From positions 33,031,548 to 33,095,547 of the forward strand of contig NC_057769.1 in NCBI RefSeq assembly GCF_010389155.1: a stretch of 64,000 nucleotides of DNA. The letters run 5' to 3'. Made by a program: the position numbers and the translations under genes. The DNA comes from Erigeron canadensis (Eukaryota; Streptophyta; Magnoliopsida; Asterales; Asteraceae). Position 1 is the first letter of the stretch; the number at the start of each line of letters is the position of its first letter. The notes below the pieces were generated by a model. It was not told where the DNA came from, made no database searches, and saw nothing but the letters and a program-made list of their open reading frames with translations. This document shows positions 34,137 to 45,242 of this stretch, piece by piece.

Positions 34137-36757
34137 CTATTCCGGGTGTATAGAGTATCCTGCCTTGTGCGCTTCATCCATGATCAGTTTCCTTAGTCCT
34201 CCGTACAGTGGTATCCACATCCGATCACAAAAGTACAGTCCTCCATCATTCCCTTGAGTAAATCGTTCTATCATACCTCCAAGCCCTTCTTTATCAATGT
34301 TCTCTTTCTTGTTTGCTTCTACTTGTGCCCCAATAACCCTATCCTTCAGACTGTTATGCACAGTAATGCTCATGGCTCTAATTCGTCTTGGTCTAACTCT
34401 CTCCTTCCTACTCAAGGCGTCTGCTACTACATTTGCCTTTCCGGGATGATATCGAATCTCACAATCGTAGTCGCTAAACAACTCTAGCCATCGTCTCTGG
34501 CGCATATTAAGGTCTTTCTGAGTGAAGATATGCTGAAGGCTCTTATGGTCAGTGTAGATCACACTCTTTGTCCCGTATAGATAATGTCTCCAACACTTGA
34601 GTGCAAAAACGATAGCTCCCAACTCCAAATCGTGTGTCGTATAGTTCTTTTCGTGAATCTTCAGTTGACGTGAGGCATATGCGATGACCTTGCCTCGCTG
34701 CATCAGCACACATCCTAAGCCTTGACCCGACGCGTCGCAATAAACGATAAAATCATCGGTCCCTTCAGGAAGACTTAAGACTGGGGCATTACATAACTTC
34801 TCTTTCAAGATTCTGAAAGCTTCTTCTTGTTTCTCTCCCCATTCGAAACTCCTATCTTTATGCGTCAACAGTGTAAGAGGTTGTGCGATCTTTGAGAAGT
34901 TCTCGATAAATCGTCGGTAGTAGCCTGCTAAACCGAGAAACTGTCTGATCTCTGTCGGTGTCTCTGGCCTTCTCCAATTCTCTACTGCTTCTATTTTACT
35001 GGGGTCGACCTTGATTCCATCTTTGTCAACTACATGGCCCAAAAACTTTACTTCCTCCAACCAAAATTCACATTTTGAAAACTTCCCGTACAACTTTTCA
35101 GCTCTCAGAAGTTCTAATGCTTTCCTCAAGTGCACTTCATGCTCCTGTTTCGTCTTGGAATAAATGAGGATGTCGTCGATGAATACGATGATGAATTTAT
35201 CAAGGTAGGGTCTACATACACGGTTCATGAGATCCATGAAAACGGCGGGCGCGTTCGTCAGACCAAAAGGCATCACTAAGAACTCAAAGTGCCCATATCT
35301 CGTGCTAAACGCCGTTTTCGGTACGTCTTCTTCACGAACTCTTAACTGATGATAGCCCGATCGAAGATCGATTTTTGAGAAGTACTTTGCGCCTTGCAAT
35401 TGATCAAACAAATCATCGATGCGCGGTAAAGGATATCGATTCTTAATGGTTAACTTGTTGAGCCCACGATAATCAATGCACATGCGAAAAGATCCGTCCT
35501 TCTTCTTTACAAATAGTATCGGTGCGCCCCATGGCGATGAACTTGGTCGAATGAATCCCTTATCTTGTAACTCTTGCAACTGTGACTCGAGTTCTTGCAT
35601 TTCAGAAGGTGCTAAACGATATGGTGTCTTTGCTACCGGCATAGCGTCAGGAATGAGATCGATTCGGAATTCGACTTGGCGAGACGGGGGTAATCCCTGG
35701 ATGTCGTCAGGAAAGACATCGGGAAATTCACGAACTATTTGTATATCAGCTAGTTTGGTTACTTCAGTTGTAGTGCTCATTAGGATCTGTTTGTGTGACT
35801 CGGGTTTCTCGCCTTGAATTTCTAATACCTCTCCCCCACTCAAGGGGATTCTAAGAATTTTTGCACGACATACAATGGTTGCATCTACCCGAGATAACCA
35901 ATCCATCCCCACTATTACATCAAAGCTGCCCATTTCAAACGGGATTAGATCTATATAGTATGAATGAGTATCTAGTGTTAACACACATTTAGGCACAAAT
36001 TTGTCAAGTTTAGAGGTTTCTCCACTAGCTACCTCTATTTCATAGCAAGCATGGGTACGGATGGGTTTCACGTTAATAATACACACGAAGTTAGTGGAGA
36101 TAAAACTATAGTCGGCACCCGTATCAAATAACACAGTAGCTAGATGATTATTTAAGAGAAATGTACCCGTGACAACGTTAGGATCGTTAGCAGCTTCTAC
36201 TGCGTTCAAGGCAAAGACTCGGCCCCTGGCCTGCTGGGCTTGGTTAACTCTGGGAGGATTTGGTGCTGCAATCTGCAATGGATTCTGTTTAGCTGCGGTT
36301 GGAATGGGTCGTCTAGCAACTCTTGGGCAAACATTCCGGTAGTGATCAGTGCTACCGCACTCATAGCATCCTCCGCGATTGACTGGTGGGTTTCTAGCGT
36401 TCAACGGTGCTACATGAGGTGGTGCTGCTGAAGCTCTGGCAATCCTGCAATCTCTAGCCAAATGTCCAAACTTCTGACAATTCTGACAGAATCGGCATGG
36501 CACTGTTGTTGAATGATGATAAGTACAAGTAGCACACTGTGGAAATTGGCCAACATACGCCTTCTGCCCCGGCTCAACTGCTGCAAACACCTTCCCAACT
36601 CTGACCCTCTTGTCAGCTCTGAAGTCCCTTCTTTTACTGGGTTCACCAAAGTCTCTCTTCTTCTCTGTAGACCTTGTCAATGTCCCAGCCCTAACCAAGT
36701 CATCAGTCATGGCACTGGTTCTTCGAATTGCTTCTTCAATCGAGTAAGGAGGAATGC
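34137..36757 (-). CDS. Chromovirus gag C-terminus, protease, RT and RNase H
   Basis: 857 residues from [11 protein letters not shown]. Two CCHC zinc knuckles (C75-C78-H83-C88 and C115-C118-H123-C128), aspartic protease motif LFDTGAD at 194-200, RT from about 340 with [14 protein letters not shown] (443) and the catalytic FIDD at 510-513, RNase H from about 652 ([17 protein letters not shown]), ending in the integrase zinc-finger start. The frame also reads upstream of the first Met ([16 protein letters not shown]), showing that it was originally fused to gag. All catalytic motifs look intact. Confidence 0.92.
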
Positions 36758-36760
36758 CAG

Positions 36761-37654
36761 TCAGGTGTTACGGATCTGAGGAATGAGACCATAGATGTAT
36801 CTCTCAATCAACTTTGACTCAGGGGTCACCAAATGTGGTACCAATCTAGCCAACTCTTGAAACTTGCTAGTATACTCTGCATGGCCAGATCCCACCATGG
36901 TGTGGTGCCAAAACTCTTGCTCAATCTTCTGCATCTCATTTAGTGGACAAAATCGGTCCTTCATCATCTCTTTAAACTGATCCCATGGTGTCTCGAAAGT
37001 AGTAGTTCTTCCACGGGTTCTTAACAAAGTATTCCACCATGACAGTGCATCATCGGTGAATGAACCTCCTGTGAATCTTACCTTCTGATGAGATGGACAT
37101 TCACTTATGTCCATGACTGCTTCCAACTTCTCCAACCACTTCATAAACACACCAGCTCCTCCTTTCCCGTTATAATCTGGGGGACCACACTTCTTAAACT
37201 CGAGGTAACCGCAACCTCTTCTCCCCATAGCATACTCATCATTTCTAGGAATTCTTCTGGGTCCAGGGCCCACATACACACCATCATCAACAAACTCCAC
37301 TTCAGGGTCAGAGTTCTCTAGTGCTTGATTCACTTGTTGCGGTGCAACTCTTACAGATTCAGCTTCAACTTCAGGTGCTCTTCGGTTCTGGTTCGGGACA
37401 ACACCCAATGCAGCAGTCACTTGTTCGATGATAGTGGGCATTGAAGCTGCCAACTGCTCTGCAATGATAGTAGCTAAATCAGGGTTCTCGCCATGACCCA
37501 TGCCATCACCACGACCACCACGGCCTCTACCACGGCCTCTTCCTTGCTGCCCTCCACGACCTCCTCTCGGGTTGCCACGACCACCTCCAGGGTTACCACG
37601 ACCAACACCATTATCTTGTGCTTCGACATTCGGGTTTGCTCTCGTGCGCACCAT
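36761..37654 (-). CDS. Chromovirus gag (capsid region)
   Basis: 297 residues starting [15 protein letters not shown], followed by a Gly/Arg-rich stretch ([20 protein letters not shown]) and the retrotransposon gag domain ([53 protein letters not shown]). It stops at NT-TGA, and the downstream part continues in the -1 frame. In this lineage gag-pol is usually one frame, so this is most likely a one-base deletion rather than programmed frameshifting. Confidence 0.88.
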   Translation of the reverse strand: MVRTRANPNVEAQDNGVGRGNPGGGRGNPRGGRGGQQGRGRGRGRGGRGDGMGHGENPDLATIIAEQLAASMPTIIEQVTAALGVVPNQNRRAPEVEAESVRVAPQQVNQALENSDPEVEFVDDGVYVGPGPRRIPRNDEYAMGRRGCGYLEFKKCGPPDYNGKGGAGVFMKWLEKLEAVMDISECPSHQKVRFTGGSFTDDALSWWNTLLRTRGRTTTFETPWDQFKEMMKDRFCPLNEMQKIEQEFWHHTMVGSGHAEYTSKFQELARLVPHLVTPESKLIERYIYGLIPQIRNT

Positions 37655-38558
37655 TTTCCCTATATTAGGAAAAGACGGGTTCGGCGTTAGAATGAAGGAA
37701 TAGTCATTCGTGACGTCAATTACGCACTCTCAACACACTCGTGTTAGTTTTCTAGAATCCTAAACATTTTATTTTCAATATCGCATGTAATTCAAAAGAT
37801 TGAGCATTATGTCTGAAAAGTGAACATTATCATCAATATCAATCATGCAGCACAGAGTAATATTACAATAGAATCTTCGTTTCATGAAAGATAGTTTGCA
37901 AGATGGATACTACAACCATTTCAACTTAAATGAAAATTTTTAGTTCCGATTACTTTCCGACACCAAAGTGTGGTCCGGATCTAACACCTACATCCGTCGC
38001 ACTAGCGGTGTATGTATACAGGGTGTACCAGCGGCTAACCCTCCACACCTCTAGTACATCTAATGCAAGGTCGGCTCACGGTACTGACATGCTCCCTAGA
38101 TATTGGCAAAGGTATGTATACAGGGTGTACCAGCGGCTAACCCTCCACCCGACCAATACCTATTGAACATGCCAGAGTTGCTACCACACTCTAACCATCT
38201 AAGGCACGATCCATGTTGCCATCAAGTCCATAGTAAATATACCACACGCGAAAAGTTGATCAGGCTTTTCTGTGATGATATATCGCCATACTTCCTTGCT
38301 AACAACACTTCATATCGCTAACTTATTATTATTATTTAAATTTAACACATCTCATAGATCGAATACCAATAGCATGAGTACACGTGGCAAGGTAGCATGG
38401 TTCTAGGATCTGCGCATGAATGAGTATAATAACATGAATATCGCAGATATAGATAAAATCCATAGAGTTTGAATGCACACATAATTCCTATCATGCATGC
38501 TACGTGCGGTTCCTAAGTTATAGTCTAGGCAAAACCACCTAATTCACTATAACCACGT
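37655..38558 (-). other. Chromovirus 5' leader with internal direct repeat
   Basis: 904 bp between primer-binding site and gag start. A 37-bp segment (GTATGTATACAGGGTGTACC core) occurs at 38010-38046 and again at 38112-38148, 102 bp apart. No ORF supported; a packaging or leader role is possible but only inferred. Confidence 0.7.
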
Positions 38559-38569
38559 CTCTGATACCA
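38559..38569 (-). other. Primer-binding site, initiator Met tRNA
   Basis: Minus strand TGGTATCAGAG, three bases inside the 5' LTR end at 38573. This is the usual complement of the plant initiator tRNA-Met 3' end. Confidence 0.85.
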
Positions 38570-38572
38570 ATC

Positions 38573-40490
38573 TGTAACACCCCGACAGCGGCGGAAAACT
38601 CGGGATGTAAGATAAAGCACACGCGCACATGGATGTTACATAGGAATACTAAATGAGTGCTTAGAATAAACATAAATAGTCAATTTCACAACCAAACAAG
38701 CATAGTAGTGGCTATTACACATAAGTTCAACAAAGGTGACCAAATCAAGTATGAAAAGTCCCACGCAGGGGATACGATTGGGCATATTGCCACCAACCCC
38801 AAATAACAAGCATGCAAACTCCAACCCTAAATCCTGAAGTCTGCTAATAGTCCCATGCTACCATTCCTAGCCACGATTAGCCTGGTTACCTGAAAGGAAT
38901 ACTTAAAAGAGTCAACACATAGGTTGGTGAGTTCGTAGGTTTGAGTATAAACAAGTAGTATAAAAACATTTTATACCGCCAATAGATCTCAAGTATTAAG
39001 TAGTATGTAGTGGCTAGTGACCAACTTGCACATAAGTAAGCGAGCACACACAATCCTCGATAGGACCGGCTAATAGTATCAATAGAGCACACACAATCCT
39101 CAATAGGACCGGCTAATAGTATCAAGTAGTCAAATAGCCAAAGAGTAGTAAAAGTAGTTACGGCATGTATAAAAGCTTAAGTAGTATTCCTTTCACCCCG
39201 AAATAAGTAAAGAAAAAGGGGCTACGAAGACTCACAGTGATCTGCTACAAACGTAGTTTCTACAAGCACAGGGTATAAGCACTGATACAGTAAAATATAT
39301 CTACTCGAATCCAAGTATGTCTTGATGTCAACCTAATCACAAACCATTGAGTATAGATGGATACATGTATTAGTTCTCGTGATTATTTATTCACTAAGTG
39401 TCCTTGATGTACTGATGATTTGGATCACTAAAGATCTTTAAACGTTTGACTCAACAGTGTTTTTCATACACTAGACTCGTAATGAACGTCTTTGAACTCG
39501 CACTTTGATAAACAAGATCGAATATGTCTTGATTTTACCTTAATTAGGGTTTCCTTGTACATGATAGACTTGGATTACAACTAAGTATAAAACCTGATTT
39601 CTACAACTAACGAAAATAGGGTTTAAATTCGTAAGGTGTAGCTGAACGAAGATTAAATTCGTAAGGTGTATCTGAACGAAGATAGACCTTAAGTTCGTAA
39701 GGTGTATCTGAACGAAGATAGACCTTAAATTCGTTTGAGGACTTAAGTTTGCTAAGTTCGTTTTGAAGCTTAACTTCGTTTTGGAAGACTTAAATTCGTT
39801 TCCAGGATACTAAATTCGTTTTAAGTGTTTTTAGGACGAATTTGGGACTGTTCAAACAAAACGAGGGTTTTGAAGATTAAAACATGTTTACGACCCAAAT
39901 TTGATCACGAAAAGGTTACTAAACACTTTTAGACACAAACCCACTAACTTTTAACACGATTTTTACACCAAAAATGGACCAAATCATCAAGAACATACAC
40001 TTGAAAAGTAAGCTTTTATTTTGATGAAAATCTCAAAACTTGTTGTCATTACCTGAAAATCGATACTAGAAATATGTTTTGATTATCACAAGGAAGCTAA
40101 AAATGCAAGAAATCTTGGTTTAACAACTCAAAATCAAATGATGAATTTTTGTGGGTGAAGATGGTGAAGGTATGTGTGTGTTTTTAGAGAGAGAGAGGTG
40201 AGATGAGATGAAAATGGAGAAGAAGTGGAGAAATTGGGTTTTCTAACCCTTTTATAGTTTTCCCTTAATTTATGATTCTAATAATTGTAGGGTCTAAATG
40301 AAACATTTTCAGACTAGAATTTCTTGAACACAATCGCTTACGTCTTGAAACCTAACATTCTTATCACAATAGACCATAGACGCGTCTTATAATTTAAGAT
40401 TTAAGAGTGAATAGACCTTCACGTGAGCACATGTTCGAAACTAGAACATATTATGGATTTATTTAAATTATTTCTAAGGCGGTTGTTACA
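38573..40490 (-). repeat. Chromovirus LTR 2 (5' LTR, shared with partial second copy)
   Basis: 1918 bp. On its left it abuts the primer-binding site (as a 5' LTR should), and on its right the polypurine tract (as a 3' LTR should), so one LTR serves two internal regions. Confidence 0.93.
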
Positions 40491-41561
40491 TTCTCCCCCA
40501 CTTAAAGGAATTGCGTCCCGAAATTCGAATTTACATATCATGTTTCATGCTTCGCTTGCACACTAAGTTTACAAGTATTAGATTGCATGTTTAGTGCTAA
40601 GTGTATTTGCATCAAGAGTAACAAGTAGCATGCTTAACATTGAGTTTTCTAAATATCACATTGCATAATAAACATCAAGTATCAAGTTAGGAATTAAGTC
40701 CTTAAGTTTACTTGCTAGACTAGGATAATACGCTAAGCGAATAGATGCGGATACTTAAGCTTCATCTGATCTTCTCGTTCCCAAGTGAATTCTGGACCTC
40801 TACGGGAGTTCCAACGAACTTTCACAATAGTATACTTATGTCTCTTGAGCTTTTTGACAATTCGTTCTAGAATTTCTACGGGTTCTTCCTTGAAGCTTAG
40901 GTTACTGTCTACTCGTATCTCGTTCAAAGGAACATATGTTGTTTCATCGGCTAGGCACTTCTTGAGGTTCGATACGTGGAAGACATCGTGTACGTTACTT
41001 AGTTCTTGGGGAAGTTTCAAACGGTAGGCTACTGCACCAATGCGCTCTACGATCTCAAACGGTCCAACATATCTTGGGGCTAGTTTCCCCCTCTTTATGA
41101 ATCTGACCACGCCCTTCCATGGCGAAACTTTAAGCATTACTCGATCACCCACCTGAAACTCTAGGGGTTTTCTTCGGTTGTCTGCATATTTCTTTTGTCT
41201 GTCTCTTGCTTTCAGTAGATTCTCCTTAATTTGAGCGACTCTTTCAGTAGTTTCGAGAATGATCTCTGGACCTATTAGTTGCATATCCCCAACTTCGTGC
41301 CATGCAAGTGGAGATCGACATTTCCTTCCGTACAAAACCTCATAAGGTGGACACCCGATACTTGCATGATAACTGTTGTTATACGAGAATTCGACTAATG
41401 GGAGATGAGTGTCCCAACTTCCTCCAAAGTCTATGACACAGGCTCTTAGCATGTCTTCGAGTGTTTGAATCGTTCTCTCACTCTGTCCGTCTGACTGCGG
41501 ATGGTAGGCTGTGCTCATATCGATTCGCGTTCCCAAAGCTCGTTGTAATGATCTCCAAAAT
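40491..41561 (-). pseudogene. Partial second chromovirus internal region (integrase end)
   Basis: Apparently identical to 32681-33751: polypurine tract, 3' UTR and the last 267 codons of integrase ([17 protein letters not shown] to KYPHLFA). It breaks off at atctccaaaa (41560); the following DNA is Copia gag. The ORF 41515-42336 is therefore a chimera of Copia gag and antisense-free chromovirus sequence, not a natural gene. Confidence 0.92.
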
Positions 41562-42315
41562 AGCTTTGCTTTTGAGCAATTTTGTTGTCTTCTTCAATAC
41601 GAAGACGAACAACGAGATCTTCAATGGTCATCTCCTTTCTCTTATGCTTGAGATAATTTTTGAAATCAATCCAACTTGGTGGCAGTTTCTCTATCATGCA
41701 AGCAACTTGGAATGTCTCGCTCACTGTCATTCCTTGAGCATGAATTTCATGGAGCATAATCTGCAAATCTTGAATTTGACTCATGACAGTTTTTGAATCA
41801 ACCATCTTGAAATCCAAGAATTTAGCCACCACAAATTTCTTGGTGCCAGCATCCTCTGTTTTATACTTTCGCTCTAATGACTCCCATAATTCTTTGGCAG
41901 TCTTGATTTTGCAATAAACATTATAGAGCGAGTCAACCAAGCCATTCAAGACATAGTTGCGGCACAAAAATTCAGAATGATTCCAAGCTTGAATCGCGCT
42001 CACAGTTTGAGCATCCATCTCCCCTTCAGAGACTTGGGGAGCGGTTTCAGTCAGGAACCTCGCAAGGTTCAACGTTGTCAAGTAAAAGAACATCTTTTGT
42101 TGCCAACGTTTGAAGTTTCCACCATCAAATTTAGGAGGCTTTTTAGCCTGAGTTGCCACCGCAGTAGGCAATGGTGGAACCATCATGGAGGTAACAGAGA
42201 CAGCAGATGTCATAATCGCAGACACAGCAGGAGTTGCAGAGACACCAAAAGTGGGAACACCAGAAGTGGGAGCACCCGAAGTAGGAATAGCAGAAAACAT
42301 GGGTTGAGATTCCAT
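41562..42315 (-). pseudogene. Copia gag, 3' truncated
   Basis: Start chosen at 42315 (MESQPMFSAIPTSG), just after TTATTTCAG. Pro/Thr/Val-rich N-terminus, then the UBN2-type gag core: [75 protein letters not shown]. The zinc knuckle and protease that should follow are missing; the frame runs on for a few residues into the chromovirus fragment. Confidence 0.9.
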
Positions 42316-42377
42316 TCTGAAATAAGAATAGAACAAGTTAATAACACGAATTGTTATTATACCAATCTGTTTAAGTT

Positions 42378-42415
42378 TGTTGGAAATAACAGTATAATAA
42401 CAATATGTAATTCCT

Positions 42416-42446
<31 letters not shown>

Positions 42447-42713
42447 TACAAAACGATTAAATAATGATAAAGGAATTAAACAAGAACAGAATGGAGGAAC
42501 TAAATAAAAGAGGCAATTTGAAAGCTTCCTGCAAAACAAGAAAATGTAATAACAATAAAGTAGAACCGGGCTTGTGTTTGACACAATTCCCTTAAACAGA
42601 TTCGCCGTCTGTTCCCAGGGTACACCGGTTAAAAGCAGCGTACTGCCGGACGTTGAACACTTGCCTGAAATAAGAACGGAACACAGGGATGGATGTTGCT
42701 ACAAGAACGAATG
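42378..42713 (-). repeat. Copia 5' LTR remnant
   Basis: Matches only the terminal 344 bp of the 3' LTR (25143-25486). The outer 620 bp or so are gone, and F-box gene sequence follows. A 12-bp word ATGGATGTTGCT occurs at 42689-42700 and again at the junction (42711-42722). Confidence 0.9.
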
Positions 42714-42954
42714 GATGTTGCTAAATGACATAGTTTGCATGTAGCACGGAACTTCATATATTCCACTCCCACGCAATGCTTCATAACCGTCTCCAATAAG
42801 TGAAACGGAATGTTGAGCAAGTGTGATTCATTAGATTCAACCTCATCATCCGTAACTGATCTTATGATGATTTCATCTTCCTTGTCCTCTTCTTCTTGTT
42901 TATAATCAACACAATCACCTTTTGGCCTATACAAAATATGATGTTAAAAAAAAA

Positions 42955-44167
42955 GAGTAAATTACACTTTTCGTCCCTAAAGTTGGCACGTTTTTTACTT
43001 TTGATCCCTAAACTTTAAAAATTACAATTTTGACCCTAAAGTTGGCCAATTTTTTCAATAATCGTCCTTTGGCCTTACGGCGTTAAAAAATAGCCGTTAA
43101 CGTACACACGTGCTAGACACGTGAGGGCACTAATGTCATTTCACCTTACACCGAGGGACGAAAAGTGAAAAAATAGTTACTTGAAGGACGAAAAGTGAAA
43201 AAATAGCTACTTGAAGGACAAAAAGTGAAAAAATAGCTACTTGAGGGACGAAAAATGAAAATCATACATATAAATTTATTCTTCCATTCTTTCTTTTCCG
43301 ATCATCTTTTTCGATGAAATTTTCCGACTAGACATTTATTTTCCTTTTACCCCCAAGCCTCTCCAATCAGCACCACCTAATAACCACCAACAACAGCCTC
43401 GCTACCAGCCACCGCGTCTGTAAGTAGCACCAGCCACCGCCGTCTATAACCACCACGAGCAACTGCCACCCACAGCCACCGCCGCCTATAATTACCACCA
43501 GCCACCGCCACTACATTCAACACCAGCCACCACCGCCTACAATTACCACCAGCCACCACCGCTTACAATTACCACCAAACACTACCATCTACAGTCACCT
43601 CCAACCACCGCCGTCTACATTCACCACCAACCAACCGCCGCCACCTAGAATCACCACCATCCACCGTCTTCCTTTCAATTATAATCAAAATTTAAAAAAG
43701 AAAAAAAAAGATGACTGACATGTTTGAACTATAATTTGTTTGATTGGTTGTGTTTTGAATGTCATGATTTGAGTAAATGATTTTGTTTGTGATATAGATT
43801 TGAATTCAAAGTCGGAAAATTCCATCGGTAAAAATGATCGGAGAAGATGATCGGAAAAGAAAGAATGGAAGAATAAGTTTATTTGTATAATTTTCATTTT
43901 TCGTCCCTCAAGTAGCTATTTTTTCACTTTTCGTCCCTCAAGTAACTATATTTTCACTTTTCGTCCCTCGTTGTAAGGTGAAATGACATTAGTGCCCTCA
44001 CGTGTCTAGCACGTGCGTACGGTAACGGCTATTTTTTAACGCCGTAAGGCCAAAGGATGATTATTGAAAAAATTGGCCAACTTTAGGGTCAAAATTGTAA
44101 TTTTTAAAGTTTAGGGATCAAAGGTGAAAAACGTGCCAACTTTAGGGACGAAAAGTGTAATTTACTC
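42955..44167. mobile_element. Mutator-like foldback element inside the F-box intron
   Basis: 1213 bp with long inverted termini (about 42955-43330 against 43800-44167) beginning GAGTAAATTACACTTTTCGT. Flanks TTAAAAAAAA(A) at 42944-42954 and TTAAAAAAAA at 44168-44177 form a 10-bp target duplication, within the Mutator range. The termini contain 31-bp subrepeats (GGACGAAAAGTGAAAAAATAG). The centre carries a CCACCGCC-rich minisatellite (43370-43660). No transposase, so non-autonomous. It lies wholly within the predicted intron; without it the intron would be about 75 bp. Confidence 0.8.
43370..43660. repeat. CCACC-rich minisatellite inside the Mutator-like element
   Basis: Irregular units such as 'ccagccaccgccgtctacaa' and 'ttaccaccagccaccacc'. 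ORFs here (for example a Gly-Arg-Trp repeat on the minus strand) are repeat artefacts. Confidence 0.75.
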
Positions 44168-45242
44168 TTAAAAAAAATCCCAAATGATAAATAAACACAA
44201 ATCAATTAAAAGTAACTTAATACCCTTTTTCTTCCCACAATGAGACATGGCTTGTTGACAACAATGGAGAAGGCATATAAGATTGGGAGAGTGTTTTATC
44301 TTTTATGTGGTATGAATGTATAATTCTACCCGTTTTCCCACGAATATGTATGTAACCCCCGAATTCTGAATCAATTTCAGGGAGGTAAAATACCGAGTTA
44401 TCACGAGCAAGATCCACAAAAAAGATAGAGTCATTGAGATCTGAAATTTCCTCCCACATAAGACCAATTGACGCCAACTTATTCGCTTGATCGTTGTTCA
44501 ATTCGGACACATCAGTCATGTCCCACTCTTTATGACCAAGGCTATGTATCTCTGCCCACTCTATAATAGCGGTGTTTAATTCAAACACAGTTACTGCAAT
44601 TATTGTTTTCTCTGCACACTCAACAAAACGTACAACAGTTTAATCACAACTTCTTCATCCTTAACCACAGTGTCAATGATAGATACAACTCTAATCAAAT
44701 CACCATCAGTATTTAAGGCATATATTTTACCATTGCAACAAGCGACCATCACCAGTTATTCTCTTTAGTTGTTTGGCATATGACATTTCCGTCCATCTTA
44801 ACCTCTTTCTTTTACAGTCAAGCCAACAAAAAACAAATGAAGATTTATCAGTTCTTGTTAAGAGAAGAATTGAACCTGGATCATTGGGAGGAGATGTCAA
44901 ACAACACTGTGTGATGATATCATCATAAGAATCTCCACCCTTCAATATAATCAAGGGAGGTAGACGTATGAACTTAGAAGTTGATGGGTTCCAAAGAGAC
45001 CACATAACATTACTCGAGAGAATAATCCAGCCATGAAAAAACCCCCGGATACGCCTCCCAACCAACTCCGGGATTTGATAACAATATGTAGACAATGGGT
45101 TGTGAAGGTTGTAGAAAATCTGGTCACCAAAGTCGTTTTCACCATTCTGAATAGCCAGCCAAGGATGTTTTGCAGATAATGAAGGCAATCGGTCGCAACT
45201 TATTGAAGCATGATTTTGTTGCCGCTCCGGCATCATCATCAT

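Larger units (their letters stand above)
30763..41561 (-). mobile_element. Tekay-like chromovirus (Ty3/gypsy), LTR-internal-LTR-partial
   Basis: Full element 30763-40490 (LTR 1, gag-pol, LTR 2) joined directly to 1071 bp more of the same element's 3' internal end (40491-41561), which repeats 32681-33751. Order PR-RT-RH-INT is Ty3/gypsy. A C-terminal chromodomain-like segment ([19 protein letters not shown]) and the protein signatures fit the Tekay (Del) chromovirus lineage, from family knowledge. The left target flank is ATGAC (30758-30762); the right flank was deleted, so the target duplication cannot be confirmed. Confidence 0.9.
25143..42713 (-). mobile_element. Copia retrotransposon carrying nested elements
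   Basis: The outer element of a three-level nest. 3' LTR 25143-27604 (itself interrupted), polypurine tract just outside it, pol 28177-30762, a chromovirus block 30763-41561, gag 41562-42315, and a 336-bp 5' LTR remnant 42378-42713. Total Copia DNA without inserts is about 5 kb. The LTR ends are TGTTGG...CCAACA. About 0.7 kb of Copia (gag zinc knuckle, protease, start of integrase) is missing between 30762 and 41562, judged by domain order. The element is dead: internal stops, a frameshift and two deletions. Confidence 0.85.
42714..45242 (-). pseudogene. F-box/DUF295 gene, 5' part (broken)
   Basis: Minus strand from MMMMPERQQNHASISCDRLP at 45242. First DUF295 module: LPSLSAKHPWLAIQNGEN, FFHGWIILSSNVMWSLWNPS, then CCNGKIYALNTDGDLIRVV in a shifted frame, and FELNTAIIEWAEIHS to SLWEEKG. 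Exon 1 ends at 44224. An intron (44223-42927, GTATTA...TATAG) follows, and exon 2 has an acidic linker and the F-box HLLNIPFHLLETVMKHCVG ... FRATCKLCHLA. Frameshifts occur near 44735 and 44650. Coding stops at 42720, where Copia begins; the second DUF295 module is at 24462-25142. The layout DUF295, F-box, DUF295 fits proteins I recall from Asteraceae. Role in the plant: probable SCF substrate adaptor, now dead. Confidence 0.78.

Noticed and set aside
36761..36770. Programmed -1 frameshift between gag and pol of the chromovirus
   Set aside because: No slippery heptamer is visible at the overlap, and the lineage normally uses one frame; a one-base deletion or sequence error is simpler.
41515..42336. 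A 273-residue ORF ending [14 protein letters not shown]
   Set aside because: A chimera across the Copia gag/chromovirus breakpoint; the last residues are out-of-frame chromovirus DNA.
43377..43559. Minus-strand Gly/Arg/Trp repeat ORF
   Set aside because: It arises from the CCACC minisatellite inside the Mutator-like element; no start context or conserved domain.
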